A stretch of 64,000 bases of DNA from Collimonas sp. OK607 (GCF_900111995.1 NZ_FOKF01000001.1:186001-250000); one strand, 5' to 3'; shown: positions 1-10,220, counted from the stretch's first letter. The notes: generated by a model not told the origin, from the letters alone. Translations and numbers: made by a program.

Positions 1-1
1 C

Positions 2-682
2 AACTACGTCAAAGGCCGGCCGTTTTCGCCGGTCGGACCGCATTGGGAGCGCGCCGTGGCTTACTGGCGCACCTTGCATTCCGATCCGGGCGCCAAGTTC
101 GACATGGTGGTTACCCTCAACGCAGCCGAGATCAAGCCGCAAGTGACCTGGGGCACCTCGCCTGAAATGGTAGTGGCGATTGATGGCCGCGTGCCTGATC
201 CGGACAAGGAAAAAGACGCCACCAAGCGCGACGGCATGGAGAAGGCTTTGGCCTACATGGCGCTGAAACCGAATACTGCGATTGAAGACATCCGTATCGA
301 CAAGGTATTCATCGGCTCCTGCACCAACTCGCGGATTGAAGATTTGCGTGCCGCAGCGGCGGTAGTGCGCGGCAAGTTCCGTGCTTCCAACGTCAAGCTG
401 GCGATGGTGGTGCCGGGTTCCGGCCTGGTCAAGGAGCAAGCCGAGCGCGAAGGCCTGGACCGGATTTTCAAGGATGCCGGTTTCGAATGGCGCGAGCCGG
501 GTTGTTCGATGTGCCTGGCAATGAATGCCGACCGCCTCGAACCGGGTGAACGCTGCGCTTCCACCTCGAACCGCAACTTCGAAGGCCGGCAAGGCGCCGG
601 CGGCCGCACCCACCTGGTCAGCCCCGCGATGGCGGCGGCGGCGGGTATCGCCGGTCATTTCGTTGATATCCGTTCCCTGTGA
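2..682 (+). CDS. leuC: 3-isopropylmalate dehydratase large subunit, 3' part
   Basis: This is the C-terminal 226 residues of the large subunit of isopropylmalate isomerase, which interconverts 2- and 3-isopropylmalate in leucine biosynthesis. The reading frame is open from the window edge, so the gene is cut by the window and not truncated biologically. The aconitase-family iron-sulfur ligands are visible: one Cys in [12 protein letters not shown] and two in CSMCLAMN. The end matches the family (NRNFEGRQG, then the proline/alanine-rich [17 protein letters not shown]-type segment). It is followed after 47 bp by a tiny lipoprotein gene and then leuD, whose product completes the enzyme. The sequence is ordinary and the assignment is secure. 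Confidence 0.97.
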   Translation, partial: NYVKGRPFSPVGPHWERAVAYWRTLHSDPGAKFDMVVTLNAAEIKPQVTWGTSPEMVVAIDGRVPDPDKEKDATKRDGMEKALAYMALKPNTAIEDIRIDKVFIGSCTNSRIEDLRAAAAVVRGKFRASNVKLAMVVPGSGLVKEQAEREGLDRIFKDAGFEWREPGCSMCLAMNADRLEPGERCASTSNRNFEGRQGAGGRTHLVSPAMAAAAGIAGHFVDIRSL

Positions 683-729
683 TCGAGTAGTTCGTACGCT
701 CTGAATAAAATATTTACCGAAGGACAAAG

Positions 730-852
730 ATGAAGAAAATAGTCACCTTATGTGTTTTGCTGGCCAGCGTTTATGCATTGAGCGCTTGTAATACCTTCCA
801 CGGCTTTGGTAAAGATGTGGAACACGTAGGCGAGAAAATTCAAGGCAAATGA
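730..852 (+). CDS. entericidin A/B-family small lipoprotein
   Basis: This 40-residue ORF starts with ATG after a good Shine-Dalgarno (AAGGA, 719-723). The product begins [20 protein letters not shown], a lipoprotein signal peptide with lipobox LSAC, so Cys20 would be lipidated. The mature part is only about 20 residues ([20 protein letters not shown]), with the G-x-D-(V/I)-x-x-x-G-x-x-I-x pattern of entericidins. The E. coli relatives EcnA/EcnB are small membrane lipoproteins described as an antidote/toxin pair linked to stationary-phase lysis. Only one copy is present here, wedged between leuC and leuD, so it is probably co-transcribed with them. Its function here is unknown. Family assignment is fairly sure. 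Confidence 0.85.
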   Translation: MKKIVTLCVLLASVYALSACNTFHGFGKDVEHVGEKIQGK

Positions 853-901
853 TCACCTCGCGTGGGCGGGGATGGCAGATTGGGCAGATTGGAATCAAGA
901 A

Positions 902-1549
902 ATGAATAAATTTACTGTACTGGATGGCTTGGTAGCGCCGCTGGATCGCGCTAATGTGGATACCGATGCGATTATTCCGAAGCAGTTCCTGAAGTCTATC
1001 CAGCGGACCGGTTTCGGCCCGAATTTGTTTGATGAATGGCGTTACCTGGATCATGGCGAACCAGGCGTGGATAATTCGCGGCGTCCTTTGAATCCGGATT
1101 TTGTCCTGAATCAACAACGTTACCAGGGCGCATCGATTTTGCTGACCCGCAAGAATTTCGGTTGCGGTTCGTCGCGTGAACACGCGCCATGGGCGCTGGA
1201 CCAATACGGTTTTCGTGCGGTCATCGCGCCAAGTTTCGCCGATATTTTTTTCAACAACTGTTTCAAGAATGGCTTGCTGCCGTTAGTGCTGCCTGAGGCG
1301 CAAATCGACCGTCTGTTCGATGAAGTCAAGGCCTTCCCGGGTTATCGCCTGATAATCGATCTGGAGAAACAACTGGTCTGCACAGCCAATGGCAGCCTGG
1401 CGTTTCCGTTTGAAGTCGGCGAGTTCCGTAAGTATTGCCTGCTGAACGGTCTTGACGATATCGGCCTGACCCTGCGCCAGTCCGACAAGATTCGCGACTT
1501 TGAAGAGCGCCATTTGTCTGCTCAGCCTTGGTTGAGCAATACAATTTAA
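902..1549 (+). CDS. leuD: 3-isopropylmalate dehydratase small subunit
   Basis: This 215-residue protein is the swivel-domain subunit that pairs with LeuC to isomerise isopropylmalate in leucine synthesis. Hallmarks are the N-terminal [20 protein letters not shown] segment, the [14 protein letters not shown] loop that closes over the substrate, and the [14 protein letters not shown] segment. The frame stays open further upstream, but the ATG at 902 gives the family N-terminus ([16 protein letters not shown]) and the usual length. It sits 49 bp after the entericidin-like gene and 63 bp before leuB, as part of a leuC-ecn-leuD-leuB cluster. Confidence 0.97.
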   Translation: MNKFTVLDGLVAPLDRANVDTDAIIPKQFLKSIQRTGFGPNLFDEWRYLDHGEPGVDNSRRPLNPDFVLNQQRYQGASILLTRKNFGCGSSREHAPWALDQYGFRAVIAPSFADIFFNNCFKNGLLPLVLPEAQIDRLFDEVKAFPGYRLIIDLEKQLVCTANGSLAFPFEVGEFRKYCLLNGLDDIGLTLRQSDKIRDFEERHLSAQPWLSNTI

Positions 1550-1612
1550 GCGGCTTGACCAGTAACTGGTCACTGATACTGATATTTTTTGAATTATTCA
1601 ATCCAGGAAAAA

Positions 1613-2683
1613 ATGAAAATAGCAATTTTGCCAGGTGATGGCATCGGTCCGGAAATCGTTGAACAAGCGGTTAATGTGTTGAACGTGCTTGGCGAAAAAT
1701 TTGAACTGGAATCGGCTCCGGTCGGCGGCGCCGGCTATGCGGCGCATGGTCATCCGCTGCCCGAAGGCACCCTGAAACTGGCAAAAGAAGCAGATGCTAT
1801 CTTGTTCGGCGCCGTTGGCGACTGGAAATACGATACCTTGGAGCGTTCACTGCGCCCGGAACAAGCAATTCTCGGCCTGCGCAAGCACCTCGGCCTGTTC
1901 GCCAACCTGCGTCCGGCGATCATGTATCCGGAACTGGCCGGCGCTTCGACGTTGAAGCCGGAAGTCGTGTCCGGACTGGATATCCTGATCATCCGCGAAC
2001 TGACGGGCGACATCTATTTCGGTCAGCCGCGCGGTGTCCGCACGGCGCCGGACGGCGCTTTCAAAGGCGAGCGCGAAGGTTTCGATACCATGCGCTATGC
2101 TGAACCGGAAATCCGTCGCATTGCGCACGTCGCATTCCAGGCGGCGCAAAAGCGCGGCAAGCGCCTGACCAGTGTCGACAAGGCCAATGTGCTGGAGACT
2201 TTCCAGTTCTGGAGAGACATTGTCACTGAAGTCCATCAGGAATATCCGGATGTCGCGCTGGATCACATGTATGTCGATAACGCAGCGATGCAACTGGTGC
2301 GTGCGCCGAAGAATTTCGACGTTGTAGTCACCGGCAACATGTTCGGCGATATCCTGTCGGATCAGGCTTCGATGCTGACCGGTTCGATCGGCATGCTGCC
2401 ATCGGCCTCGCTGGACGCCAACAACAAGGGTTTGTACGAGCCGTCGCATGGTTCCGCACCGGATATCGCCGGCAAGGGTATTGCCAATCCGCTGGCGACC
2501 ATTCTTTCGGCGGCCATGATGTTGCGCTACTCGCTGAACAAGGCAGAACAGGCTGATCGCATCGAAAATGCGGTCAAGAAAGTATTGGCGCAAGGTTTGC
2601 GTACTGCCGATATTTACGAAGCAGGTACGACCAAGGTCAGCACCGGTGAAATGGGTGCGGCGGTGGTCAAGGCGCTAGGGTAA
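1613..2683 (+). CDS. leuB: 3-isopropylmalate dehydrogenase
   Basis: LeuB (356 residues) oxidises and decarboxylates 3-isopropylmalate to 2-oxoisocaproate with NAD+, the third committed step of leucine biosynthesis. The start at ATG 1613 gives [19 protein letters not shown], the normal N-terminus, preceded by a purine-rich stretch (CAGGAAA). Family motifs include [14 protein letters not shown], the substrate-binding [14 protein letters not shown], the catalytic Lys/Asp region ([26 protein letters not shown]), and the nucleotide-binding [19 protein letters not shown]. It is the last gene of the leu cluster; asd follows after 71 bp. Confidence 0.97.
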   Translation: MKIAILPGDGIGPEIVEQAVNVLNVLGEKFELESAPVGGAGYAAHGHPLPEGTLKLAKEADAILFGAVGDWKYDTLERSLRPEQAILGLRKHLGLFANLRPAIMYPELAGASTLKPEVVSGLDILIIRELTGDIYFGQPRGVRTAPDGAFKGEREGFDTMRYAEPEIRRIAHVAFQAAQKRGKRLTSVDKANVLETFQFWRDIVTEVHQEYPDVALDHMYVDNAAMQLVRAPKNFDVVVTGNMFGDILSDQASMLTGSIGMLPSASLDANNKGLYEPSHGSAPDIAGKGIANPLATILSAAMMLRYSLNKAEQADRIENAVKKVLAQGLRTADIYEAGTTKVSTGEMGAAVVKALG

Positions 2684-2754
2684 AAGAATTAGGCAGATGG
2701 GTCTGCCGTAATGTGAAGTGCGGGGCTTTTCCCGTTTATTGTTAGGGAATCATG

Positions 2755-3888
2755 ATGAAACTGGTTGGTTTGGTCGGTTGGCGTGGCATGGTGGGTTCGG
2801 TCTTGTTGCAGCGTATGCAAGAAGAGGGCGATTTCGCCCATATCGAACCGGTATTCTTTTCAACTTCAAATGCTGGCGGTAAAGCCCCGGCATTGGCGAA
2901 AAACGAAACAACGTTAAAAGACGCCACCGATATTGAAGCCTTGAAAAAATGCGACATCATTATTACGTGCCAGGGCGGCGACTACACCAGCGAGATTTTC
3001 CCGCAATTGCGTGCCGCCGGCTGGAATGGCTACTGGATTGACGCAGCTTCGACGCTGCGCATGAAAGACGACGCCATCATCGTGCTGGATCCGGTCAATC
3101 TGGATGTGATCAAGGATGGTTTGAAGCGCGGCGTCAAGAACTACATCGGCGGCAATTGCACGGTGTCATGCATGATGATGGGCCTGGGCGGTTTGTTCGA
3201 ACACGACATGATCGAATGGATGACCTCCATGACTTATCAGGCGGCATCGGGTGGCGGTGCGCAGCACATGCGTGAGCTGCTGACCCAGTTCGGCTCCATC
3301 AATGCCGAAGTCAAGGCGCTGCTGGACGATCCGAAATCGGCGATCCTGGAAATCGATCGCAAGGTGCTGGGCAAACAGCATTCCATGTCGGCTGACGAAA
3401 TCAAGCAATTCGGCGTACCCCTGGGTGGCAACCTGATTCCCTGGATCGATAAGGATCTGGGCGAAGGCTTGTCAAAAGAGGAATGGAAAGCCGGCGCGGA
3501 AACCAACAAGATCCTTGGCCGCGGCGCCGGTTTCAGCAATGGCGGCAAGGTTATCCCGGTGGATGGCCTGTGCATCCGCATCGGCGCCATGCGCTGCCAT
3601 TCCCAGGCTTTGACCATCAAATTGAAAAAAGATGTGCCGCTCGATGAAATCAATGACATCATCGCTAGCAATAACCAGTGGGTGAAGGTAGTGCCTAACG
3701 ACAAAGAATCGTCGATGCGCGACCTGACGCCTGCGGCGGTTACCGGCAGCCTGACAATTCCTGTCGGTCGTTTGCGCAAATTGCAGATGGGTGGCGATTA
3801 TTTGTCAGCATTCACCGTAGGTGACCAATTGCTGTGGGGTGCGGCAGAACCATTGCGTCGCATGCTGCGGATTGTTCTGGATACCTGA
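2755..3888 (+). CDS. asd: aspartate-semialdehyde dehydrogenase
   Basis: Asd (377 residues from this start) reduces aspartyl phosphate to aspartate semialdehyde with NADPH, feeding lysine/diaminopimelate, threonine and methionine synthesis. It has the N-terminal nucleotide-binding loop ([13 protein letters not shown]), the catalytic cysteine in [11 protein letters not shown], and the [16 protein letters not shown] segment typical of the Gram-negative enzyme. Two adjacent ATGs (2752 and 2755) are possible; the second has the better spacing to AGGG and gives the E. coli-like MKLVGLVGW start. A long hairpin follows the stop at 3930-3969. Confidence 0.96.
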   Translation: MKLVGLVGWRGMVGSVLLQRMQEEGDFAHIEPVFFSTSNAGGKAPALAKNETTLKDATDIEALKKCDIIITCQGGDYTSEIFPQLRAAGWNGYWIDAASTLRMKDDAIIVLDPVNLDVIKDGLKRGVKNYIGGNCTVSCMMMGLGGLFEHDMIEWMTSMTYQAASGGGAQHMRELLTQFGSINAEVKALLDDPKSAILEIDRKVLGKQHSMSADEIKQFGVPLGGNLIPWIDKDLGEGLSKEEWKAGAETNKILGRGAGFSNGGKVIPVDGLCIRIGAMRCHSQALTIKLKKDVPLDEINDIIASNNQWVKVVPNDKESSMRDLTPAAVTGSLTIPVGRLRKLQMGGDYLSAFTVGDQLLWGAAEPLRRMLRIVLDT

Positions 3889-3929
3889 CTTGTTACGGTA
3901 GTTGTGATATTGTTGCCGACTTGCAACAT

Positions 3930-3969
3930 AGCCCGCTAAATATTTTCTTGAGGAAAGTCTTAGCGGGCT
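3930..3969. terminator. long hairpin after asd
   Basis: A perfect 10-bp inverted repeat (AGCCCGCTAA at 3930-3939, TTAGCGGGCT at 3960-3969) encloses 20 nt. The loop itself can fold further (TTTTC...GGAAA). No clean T-tract follows on the + strand, so it may be a weak or factor-dependent terminator, or an mRNA 3' stabiliser. The rest of the 275-bp asd-fimV gap shows no gene. An A/T-rich stretch near 4080-4130 is the likely fimV promoter zone. Confidence 0.5.
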
Positions 3970-4163
3970 TGGCGTATCTGTCGGTATAGTATTTGTCAGT
4001 CCCTATCGACCGTTACGCCAATTGGTGCAGTGCTACGTAAACAGGCTCATTGTTTGTGAGGCGCCACACTAATGTCAATCTAGATATTGATTTTTAAAAA
4101 AACTGGGTACAGTATTTGCTTTCAGCAAGATTTGTTTCCTAATACGTCAACGGACAGCCCTTC

Positions 4164-7130
4164 ATGCCACACAACATGCACCCGAATTCTTCGAATAAAT
4201 TTATTTCCACCGGTTTAAAGACCCTCACTGCAGCCGTGGTTTCCGCCATGCTGATGATTTCCAGTGCAGAGGCTGCCGGTCTGGGTAAATTAACCGTGCT
4301 GTCCTCGTTGGGACAACCGTTACGTGCAGAAATTGAGCTTACCTCGGTAAGCCAGGACGAAGCGGGTTCGCTAGTGGCGAAACTGGCTAGTCCGGAAACT
4401 TATCAGCAAGCCAATATCGATTTCAACCCAGCCTTGTTGTCTTTGCAATTTGCCATCGATCAGCGCAATGGCCGCCGTTTTGTGCGGGTAACCTCGACCC
4501 AGCCTATCAATGAGCCGTTTGTCGACATGTTGATGGAACTCGGCGGCACCAAGGCACGTCTGGTGCGCGAATATACCTTGTTGCTTGATCCTGCCGGCCA
4601 GCGCCAGGCACAACCGGCACAAATTGCCGCGCCTGCAGCGCCGCGCGCCACAGCCGCAACCTCTACTGCCGCTGTCGCCCCTCGTTCGGCGCCAGTCCAG
4701 CCAGTAGCCCAGGCATCATCGCCAACCGGTTCGACCATCACCGATGCTACTCGCGCTGCTGCTGCCAAGGCAGTCGCTAGCGGTGCTAACGGCGCCACCG
4801 GTACAGCCAGCAAACCGGTGGCTGCTGCCACTGGCGCCGCCAGCCCGGCCAAAGCCACAGCCGCTGCGCCTGCAGGCGGTGATTATCACGTCAAGAAGGG
4901 CGATACGCTGGCACGCATTGCTAGCGAAAACCTGCCGGCCGGCATCTCGCTGGACCAAATGCTGGTCGCGTTATACCGCAGCAACGAAGGTGCGTTTGTC
5001 GGCAAGAACATGAATCGTCTGCGCTCAGGCCAGATCCTGTCGATTCCTAATGCTGACAGCGCAGGTGCTGTCAGTAAATCGGAAGCCAGGAACGTCGTAG
5101 TGGCGCAGTCCAAGGACTTCAAGAGCTATCGCAATACCTTGGCCGGGCTGGTGGAATCGGCCGCGCCGAATGCTGCAGCTGAATCCAGACAAAGCAGCGG
5201 CGGCAAAATTACTGCCAAGGTGGAAGAACAAGCCACTCCAGCCAGCGAATCCAAGGACAAGCTGAAATTGTCGCGCGGTTCTGCTGCGGCTGCGGCCGGT
5301 GCTGCCGATGCCAAGGCTGCTGCCAATGCGGCGACTGAAGAGAAGATTGCACGGGAAAAAGCTGCCGCCGAGGCCGCTTCGCGCGTCAAGGAGCTGGAAA
5401 AAAATGTCAGCGACCTGCAGAAAACTCTCGAGTTAAAGAACAAGAACCTGGCTGACCTGCAAAATCAGGCTGCCAATGTGAAGCCTGCCGTACCTGCACC
5501 TGCTGCACCTGCACCAGTTGCAGCGGCGCCGGCACCAGCAGCGGTAACACCACCTCCGGCCGTGCCTGCGGTTGCCCCGGTTGTGGCAGCTCCAGCAGCA
5601 GCCGTTGCGGCAAGTTCGGCTTCGGCCCCGGAAGCAGTTGCTGCTGCCTCTGCAGCCGACGCAAGTGCTAAGCCAGCGGCCCCGGTGGTTGCTGCGGCAC
5701 CCGCTGCCGTAGCGCCTGCAGCGCCGGCTGCGGTTAAACCGAAGGTGACAGCACCGCCTCCGCCAGAGCCAGGTTTCATTGAAAGCCTTACCGAAAATCC
5801 ATTATTGCTGCCGGTTGGCGGTGTCCTGGTGGCGTTGCTGGCCGGTCTCGGCTTGTTCCGTTACCGTCGCAACCGTGCGCGTGAGCAGGCTTTCCTGGAC
5901 AGCAGCGGCGCGCCGATGACCAATTCGGGTTTGAAGGGTAACTCCTTGTTCGGCTCGACAGGTGGCCAGAGCGTCGACACCAAGAACAGCATCTTCAATT
6001 CAAATTTCGTACCGTCGGTCAGCCATCTGGATACCAATGTCGATCCGGTCGCCGAGGCAGATGTGTACATCGCTTACGGACGCGATGCGCAAGCCGAAGA
6101 AATCCTGAAAGAAGCGCTGCGCAACCAGCCAAACCGCAACGCGATTCGCGTCAAGCTGCTGGAAATCTACGCGAACCGTAAAGATCCACGCTCGTTTGAA
6201 ATCCTGGCCAGCGAGTTGTACAGCCTGACCCGCGGTGAAGGTGAAGACTGGCAGCAGGCGGCCGCTCTTGGTCTGAATGTCGATCCAGCCAATCCTTTGT
6301 ACGGTGGCGGTAAATTGCAGGATCAGGTAATTGCCAAGGCCAATTCGATTACTGCGCCGACTCAGCCGATGGAAGGTCTCGATTTCAATTCGTTGACTGC
6401 GCCGACCGAGCCGCAAGCTGCGCCGATTCCTGAACTGGTGCACACCGCGGCCCCGGTAGAATTACTGGCGCCGTTGACGGCAACGGAGCTGGGCAAGCAT
6501 GCCAGTGCACCTGCAGCTTCTGTAAACGATATGGATTTCGATCTGGAAGAACTCGGCAGCGAAGCATCCGCCAACCAGAACACTGTATTGCTGTCGCCTT
6601 CCCACGAAACCGGCAAATCCATGCTCGACGCACTCGATTTCGAGTTGGACCATAAGCCTGCCGCAGCGCCGAAAGTCGCGGAAAAGAGCGTACCGGCGCC
6701 GACCGCGTTTGGCACGCTGGAAATCCCTGCCGGCGGCCAGCCTTCGAATTACGAACCGGCTCATGCCCATATCGATATTCCAGCGGAAGCCAAGCCAGTC
6801 AAAACACCGGCGGCACCTTCGTATGCGCAACATGCCGAACCTATGGCTGCACCGCTGGAGTTTAATCTGGCCGGCATGAATCTGGATCTGGACAGCGCAG
6901 TTCATGCACATGCTCCCGCCAAGGCAGAAGGCGCCGCATTTGCAACAGTGGCGACTGACGTAGCCGTATCTGCCGCAGCCAATCCTGAAATGGCGACCAA
7001 GCTGGACCTGGCCGTTGCGTACAAGGAAATCGGCGACAAGGAAGGTGCGCGCGAACTGCTGGAAGAAGTATTGAAAGGCGGCAGTGCAGAGCAGGTCGAT
7101 GCAGCGAAGACATTGCTGGCCAAGCTGTAA
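4164..7130 (+). CDS. fimV: FimV/HubP-family polar landmark protein
   Basis: This 988-residue envelope protein resembles FimV/HubP, which organise the cell pole and support type IV pilus assembly and twitching. An N-terminal signal segment (hydrophobic run ending SSAEAAGLGKLTVLSSLGQPL) leads into the conserved FimV N-terminal domain (LRAEIELTSV). A LysM peptidoglycan-binding domain lies at about 245-300 (YHVKKGDTLARIASENLP). A coiled coil (EKIAREKAAAEAASRVKELEKNVSDLQ) and a very Ala/Pro-rich linker follow. One transmembrane helix (LLLPVGGVLVALLAGLGLF) is at about 550, then a large acidic cytoplasmic region with TPR-like repeats ending in the FimV C-terminal domain (KLDLAVAYKEIGDKEGARELLEEVL). 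ATG 4176 is a possible alternative start. It is monocistronic, with a terminator behind it. Confidence 0.93.
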   Translation: MPHNMHPNSSNKFISTGLKTLTAAVVSAMLMISSAEAAGLGKLTVLSSLGQPLRAEIELTSVSQDEAGSLVAKLASPETYQQANIDFNPALLSLQFAIDQRNGRRFVRVTSTQPINEPFVDMLMELGGTKARLVREYTLLLDPAGQRQAQPAQIAAPAAPRATAATSTAAVAPRSAPVQPVAQASSPTGSTITDATRAAAAKAVASGANGATGTASKPVAAATGAASPAKATAAAPAGGDYHVKKGDTLARIASENLPAGISLDQMLVALYRSNEGAFVGKNMNRLRSGQILSIPNADSAGAVSKSEARNVVVAQSKDFKSYRNTLAGLVESAAPNAAAESRQSSGGKITAKVEEQATPASESKDKLKLSRGSAAAAAGAADAKAAANAATEEKIAREKAAAEAASRVKELEKNVSDLQKTLELKNKNLADLQNQAANVKPAVPAPAAPAPVAAAPAPAAVTPPPAVPAVAPVVAAPAAAVAASSASAPEAVAAASAADASAKPAAPVVAAAPAAVAPAAPAAVKPKVTAPPPPEPGFIESLTENPLLLPVGGVLVALLAGLGLFRYRRNRAREQAFLDSSGAPMTNSGLKGNSLFGSTGGQSVDTKNSIFNSNFVPSVSHLDTNVDPVAEADVYIAYGRDAQAEEILKEALRNQPNRNAIRVKLLEIYANRKDPRSFEILASELYSLTRGEGEDWQQAAALGLNVDPANPLYGGGKLQDQVIAKANSITAPTQPMEGLDFNSLTAPTEPQAAPIPELVHTAAPVELLAPLTATELGKHASAPAASVNDMDFDLEELGSEASANQNTVLLSPSHETGKSMLDALDFELDHKPAAAPKVAEKSVPAPTAFGTLEIPAGGQPSNYEPAHAHIDIPAEAKPVKTPAAPSYAQHAEPMAAPLEFNLAGMNLDLDSAVHAHAPAKAEGAAFATVATDVAVSAAANPEMATKLDLAVAYKEIGDKEGARELLEEVLKGGSAEQVDAAKTLLAKL

Positions 7131-7172
7131 CTGCCATGTAAGCTAGTACAATATCAGCAGCATTTTGCTTTT

Positions 7173-7214
7173 GACGGGCGCAGCGTTATGCTGGCGCCCG
7201 TTTTTCTTTTTTTT
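7173..7214 (+). terminator. rho-independent terminator of fimV
   Basis: A GC-rich hairpin (GACGGGCGCAGC, loop GTTAT, GCTGGCGCCCG with one bulged G) is followed by an almost uninterrupted run of T from 7201. This is a textbook intrinsic terminator and separates fimV from truA. Confidence 0.85.
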
Positions 7215-7227
7215 AACAGGAGCTGGA

Positions 7228-8061
7228 TTGAAACGTATCGTTCTAGGCGTGCAGTACGACGGCACACCTTGGCAAGGATGGCAGACCCAACCTAACGGCA
7301 AGACAGTGCAGGACCGGCTGGAAGCTGCCTTGCAAAAATTCACGCAAGGCCCGATAGACACGATTTGTGCCGGCCGTACCGATTCGGGTGTGCATGCGCT
7401 TGAACAGGTGGTGCATTTTGATACGCCTTTGTCGCGCGAAATATCTTCCTGGGTGCGTGGGTTGAATGCTTTCCTGCCGTCATCGATCGCCGTGCGATGG
7501 GCTCATGAGCTGCCTGGGCTGCCTGCGCCTGCCGATGGAGACGTGGCGGATCACGGCGCCAGAGACCAGTTCCACGCGCGTTTTAGCGCCACTGCCAGAA
7601 CTTATCACTACCTGCTGTACAACAATCCGGTCCGCTCGCCGCTGCTGGAGGGCAAGGCAGGTTGGGTATTCCGGCCATTGGAACTTGAGTTGATGCGTCA
7701 AGCTACGGCGCATCTGGTCGGCACTCACGATTTTTCGGCGTTCCGCGCAGTGGAATGCCAGGCCAAGTCACCGATACGCACCATGGACGAAATTCGCATC
7801 GAGCAGCGTGGCGACCTGATCGTATTCACCTTGCGCGCCAACGCCTTCTTGCATCATATGGTGCGCAATATCGTCGGCTCCCTGATCTATGCCGGCAATG
7901 GGAACAAGCCACCGGAGTGGATCGCAGAATTGCTGTCGCAGCGCGATCGCCGGCTGGCTGCGCCGACTTTCATGCCGGACGGTCTGTACCTGGCGCAAGT
8001 GGCCTATGATCAGAAATGGCAGTTGCCCCAGCAACCGGCTGGATTGATGCCTTGGTTATAG
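7228..8061 (+). CDS. truA: tRNA pseudouridine(38-40) synthase TruA
   Basis: TruA (277 residues) converts U38, U39 and U40 of tRNA anticodon arms to pseudouridine. The N-terminus KRIVLGVQYDGTPWQGWQ and the catalytic-Asp motif CAGRTDSGVHALEQVVHFDT are diagnostic, as are ARFSATARTYHY and FLHHMVRNIVGSL. The frame is open back to 7165, but that start would lie inside the fimV terminator. The TTG at 7228 has AGGAG at 7217-7221 and gives the normal N-terminus, so I chose it. A short insertion (LPGLPAPADGDVADHGARDQ) precedes the catalytic-fold second half. trpF follows after 108 bp. Confidence 0.95.
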   Translation: MKRIVLGVQYDGTPWQGWQTQPNGKTVQDRLEAALQKFTQGPIDTICAGRTDSGVHALEQVVHFDTPLSREISSWVRGLNAFLPSSIAVRWAHELPGLPAPADGDVADHGARDQFHARFSATARTYHYLLYNNPVRSPLLEGKAGWVFRPLELELMRQATAHLVGTHDFSAFRAVECQAKSPIRTMDEIRIEQRGDLIVFTLRANAFLHHMVRNIVGSLIYAGNGNKPPEWIAELLSQRDRRLAAPTFMPDGLYLAQVAYDQKWQLPQQPAGLMPWL

Positions 8062-8094
8062 ATGTCCCGCGCTTGCGATGTCAAATTATCATTT

Positions 8095-8123
8095 TTGAAG
8101 TAATGTTTTCAAGGTGATGTAGT
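8095..8123 (+). promoter_or_regulatory. candidate sigma-70 promoter before trpF
   Basis: TTGAAG (8095-8100) and TGTAGT (8118-8123) are separated by 17 bp in the truA-trpF gap, which is A/T-richer than its surroundings. The -35 is good and the -10 is mediocre. This is a reading from sequence only. Confidence 0.35.
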
Positions 8124-8169
8124 GCGCAAGTTAATGTTTTTTTGACTAGATTAAACTACACTAAAGCCC

Positions 8170-8847
8170 ATGAGCCACCGTACCCGAATCAAAATCTGCG
8201 GCTTGACCCGCGAGCAGGATGTGCAAGCTGCCATCGCTGCAGGCGCGGATGCCCTTGGTTTTGTGTTTTACCCGAAGAGCCCGCGCTACGTCACCCCGCA
8301 GCAGGCCGCCAGGCTGATTGCCATCGTGCCGCCGTTTATCACCACGGTTGGTCTGTTTGTCAACGCCGAGCCGGAGCAGCTGCAAGAGATAGTGGCGCAG
8401 GCGCCGGTATCGCTGTTGCAGTTCCATGGCGACGAAACCGTAGAGCACAGCGCCTCCCTGGCGCAATCGGTAAACCGGCCATTTATACGTGCCATGCGGA
8501 TTGGTAGTGCTACTGTGGCCGCCGATTTGCTAGAATACGCTCAGGCGTATCGTTCCGGCAGCCGTTTGTTTGCCGGATTGCTGCTCGATACCCTGGTTGA
8601 AGCTTATGGCGGCAGTGGAAAGGTATTTGATTGGTCTCTCATCCCAAAAGAACTCGCGCCTCAGGTCGTTTTAAGTGGTGGCTTGAGCGTGCTCAATGCG
8701 ACTGACGCGGTAAAGCGCGTACGTCCCTTTGCGGTCGACATCAGCAGTGGCGTCGAGCAAGACAAGGGCATCAAGGACGCCGCCAAGATTCGCGCATTTA
8801 TTGAAGCGATACGGCAGGCGGACGCCGATCACGATCAGTTAGGTTAG
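8170..8847 (+). CDS. trpF: phosphoribosylanthranilate isomerase
   Basis: TrpF (225 residues) performs the Amadori rearrangement of phosphoribosylanthranilate in tryptophan synthesis. It is a single TIM barrel with the catalytic Cys in [13 protein letters not shown], the phosphate-binding [14 protein letters not shown], and the C-terminal [19 protein letters not shown]. Other segments typical of the family are [16 protein letters not shown] and LLQFHGDE. It is separated from trpB by only 11 bp, so the two are an operon. The start codon is the first ATG after the candidate promoter. Confidence 0.97.
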   Translation: MSHRTRIKICGLTREQDVQAAIAAGADALGFVFYPKSPRYVTPQQAARLIAIVPPFITTVGLFVNAEPEQLQEIVAQAPVSLLQFHGDETVEHSASLAQSVNRPFIRAMRIGSATVAADLLEYAQAYRSGSRLFAGLLLDTLVEAYGGSGKVFDWSLIPKELAPQVVLSGGLSVLNATDAVKRVRPFAVDISSGVEQDKGIKDAAKIRAFIEAIRQADADHDQLG

Positions 8848-8858
8848 AGAGATACACC

Positions 8859-10124
8859 ATGAAAGAATTCACCCCCCTCGAGCAATATGCCGAGCGCCAG
8901 CCGCTCGCCAGTACCTCCTTGCATCAAAGCGCCCAATACAACTTGCCTGACGCCAAAGGCCATTTCGGCATGTACGGCGGCAGCTTCGTATCGGAAACCT
9001 TGACCCTGGCGCTGAGCGAATTGCAGCAGGCTTACGCCAAATATCAAAACGAGCCGCAATTCCTGGCTGAATTCCACAGCGAGCTGAAACACTACGTCGG
9101 CCGCCCCAGTCCGATTTACCACGCCAAGCGCTGGTCCGAGCAGATGGGCGGCGCGCAGATCTATTTCAAGCGCGAGGATTTGAATCATACCGGCGCCCAC
9201 AAGATCAATAATGTGATCGGCCAGGCCCTGCTGGCCAAACGCATGGGCAAGCCGCGCGTGATTGCTGAAACCGGCGCCGGCCAGCACGGCGTGGCGACCG
9301 CCACCATATGCGCGCGCTTCGGCCTCGAATGCGTGGTCTACATGGGCAGCGAAGACGTCAAGCGGCAAATGCAGAACGTGTATCGGATGAACCTGCTGGG
9401 GGCCAAGGTAGTGCCGGTCGAATCCGGTTCGAAGACCTTGAAAGACGCGTTGAATGAAGCCATGCGCGACTGGGTCACCAATGTTGAAGATACTTTCTAC
9501 ATCATCGGCACGGTCGCTGGCCCGCATCCGTATCCGATGATGGTGCGCGATTTCCAGTCGGTGATCGGCAATGAATGCCTGACGCAAATGCCGGAAATGA
9601 CCGGGCGCCAGCCTGACCATGTGATCGCTTGCGTCGGCGGCGGCTCTAATGCGATGGGGATTTTCTATCCCTACATCGATCATCACGACGTTGCCCTGGT
9701 GGGGGTGGAAGCTGCAGGCGAGGGACTCGCCAGCGGCAAGCACTCAGCCTCGCTGACGCTGGGTTCGCCGGGCGTGCTGCATGGCAACCGTACTTATCTG
9801 CTGCAAGATGCGAATGGCCAGATCATCGAAACCCATTCGATTTCTGCCGGTCTCGATTATCCGGGAGTCGGGCCGGAACACGCATGGCTGAAGGATTCCG
9901 GCCGCGCTACTTATGAAACCGTGACCGACGATGAAGCGCTGGCGGCATTTCATACCTGTTGCCGTATCGAAGGCATCATCCCGGCGCTGGAATCGAGCCA
10001 TGCCTTGGCCTATGCGGCCAGGCTGGCTGCGACCTTGCCAAAGGATAAGATCATCCTGGCCAATTTGTCGGGCCGCGGCGACAAAGACATGCATACCGTT
10101 GCCGAACGGTTGAAGCTGGCTTAA
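8859..10124 (+). CDS. trpB: tryptophan synthase beta chain
   Basis: TrpB (421 residues) condenses indole with L-serine using pyridoxal phosphate. The PLP-binding lysine lies in [15 protein letters not shown], the glutamate/ammonia-tunnel region in [14 protein letters not shown], and the phosphate cup in [12 protein letters not shown]. It is slightly longer than the E. coli enzyme because of an N-terminal stretch ([20 protein letters not shown]) before the conserved [15 protein letters not shown]. It is coupled to trpF upstream and works with TrpA, encoded 96 bp downstream. Confidence 0.97.
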   Translation: MKEFTPLEQYAERQPLASTSLHQSAQYNLPDAKGHFGMYGGSFVSETLTLALSELQQAYAKYQNEPQFLAEFHSELKHYVGRPSPIYHAKRWSEQMGGAQIYFKREDLNHTGAHKINNVIGQALLAKRMGKPRVIAETGAGQHGVATATICARFGLECVVYMGSEDVKRQMQNVYRMNLLGAKVVPVESGSKTLKDALNEAMRDWVTNVEDTFYIIGTVAGPHPYPMMVRDFQSVIGNECLTQMPEMTGRQPDHVIACVGGGSNAMGIFYPYIDHHDVALVGVEAAGEGLASGKHSASLTLGSPGVLHGNRTYLLQDANGQIIETHSISAGLDYPGVGPEHAWLKDSGRATYETVTDDEALAAFHTCCRIEGIIPALESSHALAYAARLAATLPKDKIILANLSGRGDKDMHTVAERLKLA

Positions 10125-10143
10125 CACGGTTAGCCGAGATCCT

Positions 10144-10171
10144 GTCCGCAGCAGTCAGGTCCGCTGTGGAC
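10144..10171. other. hairpin in the trpB-trpA gap
   Basis: GTCCGCAGC (10144-10152) pairs with GCTGTGGAC (10163-10171) as a 9-bp stem with one G-U pair and a 10-nt loop. There is no T-run behind it, so it is not an intrinsic terminator. It could influence the TrpB:TrpA ratio or mRNA stability. The rest of the 96-bp gap holds no gene. Confidence 0.4.
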
Positions 10172-10220
10172 GGGCAAACAACCACAACGCATTCCATCGC
10201 ATTTTCTATCTATAGAGCCT

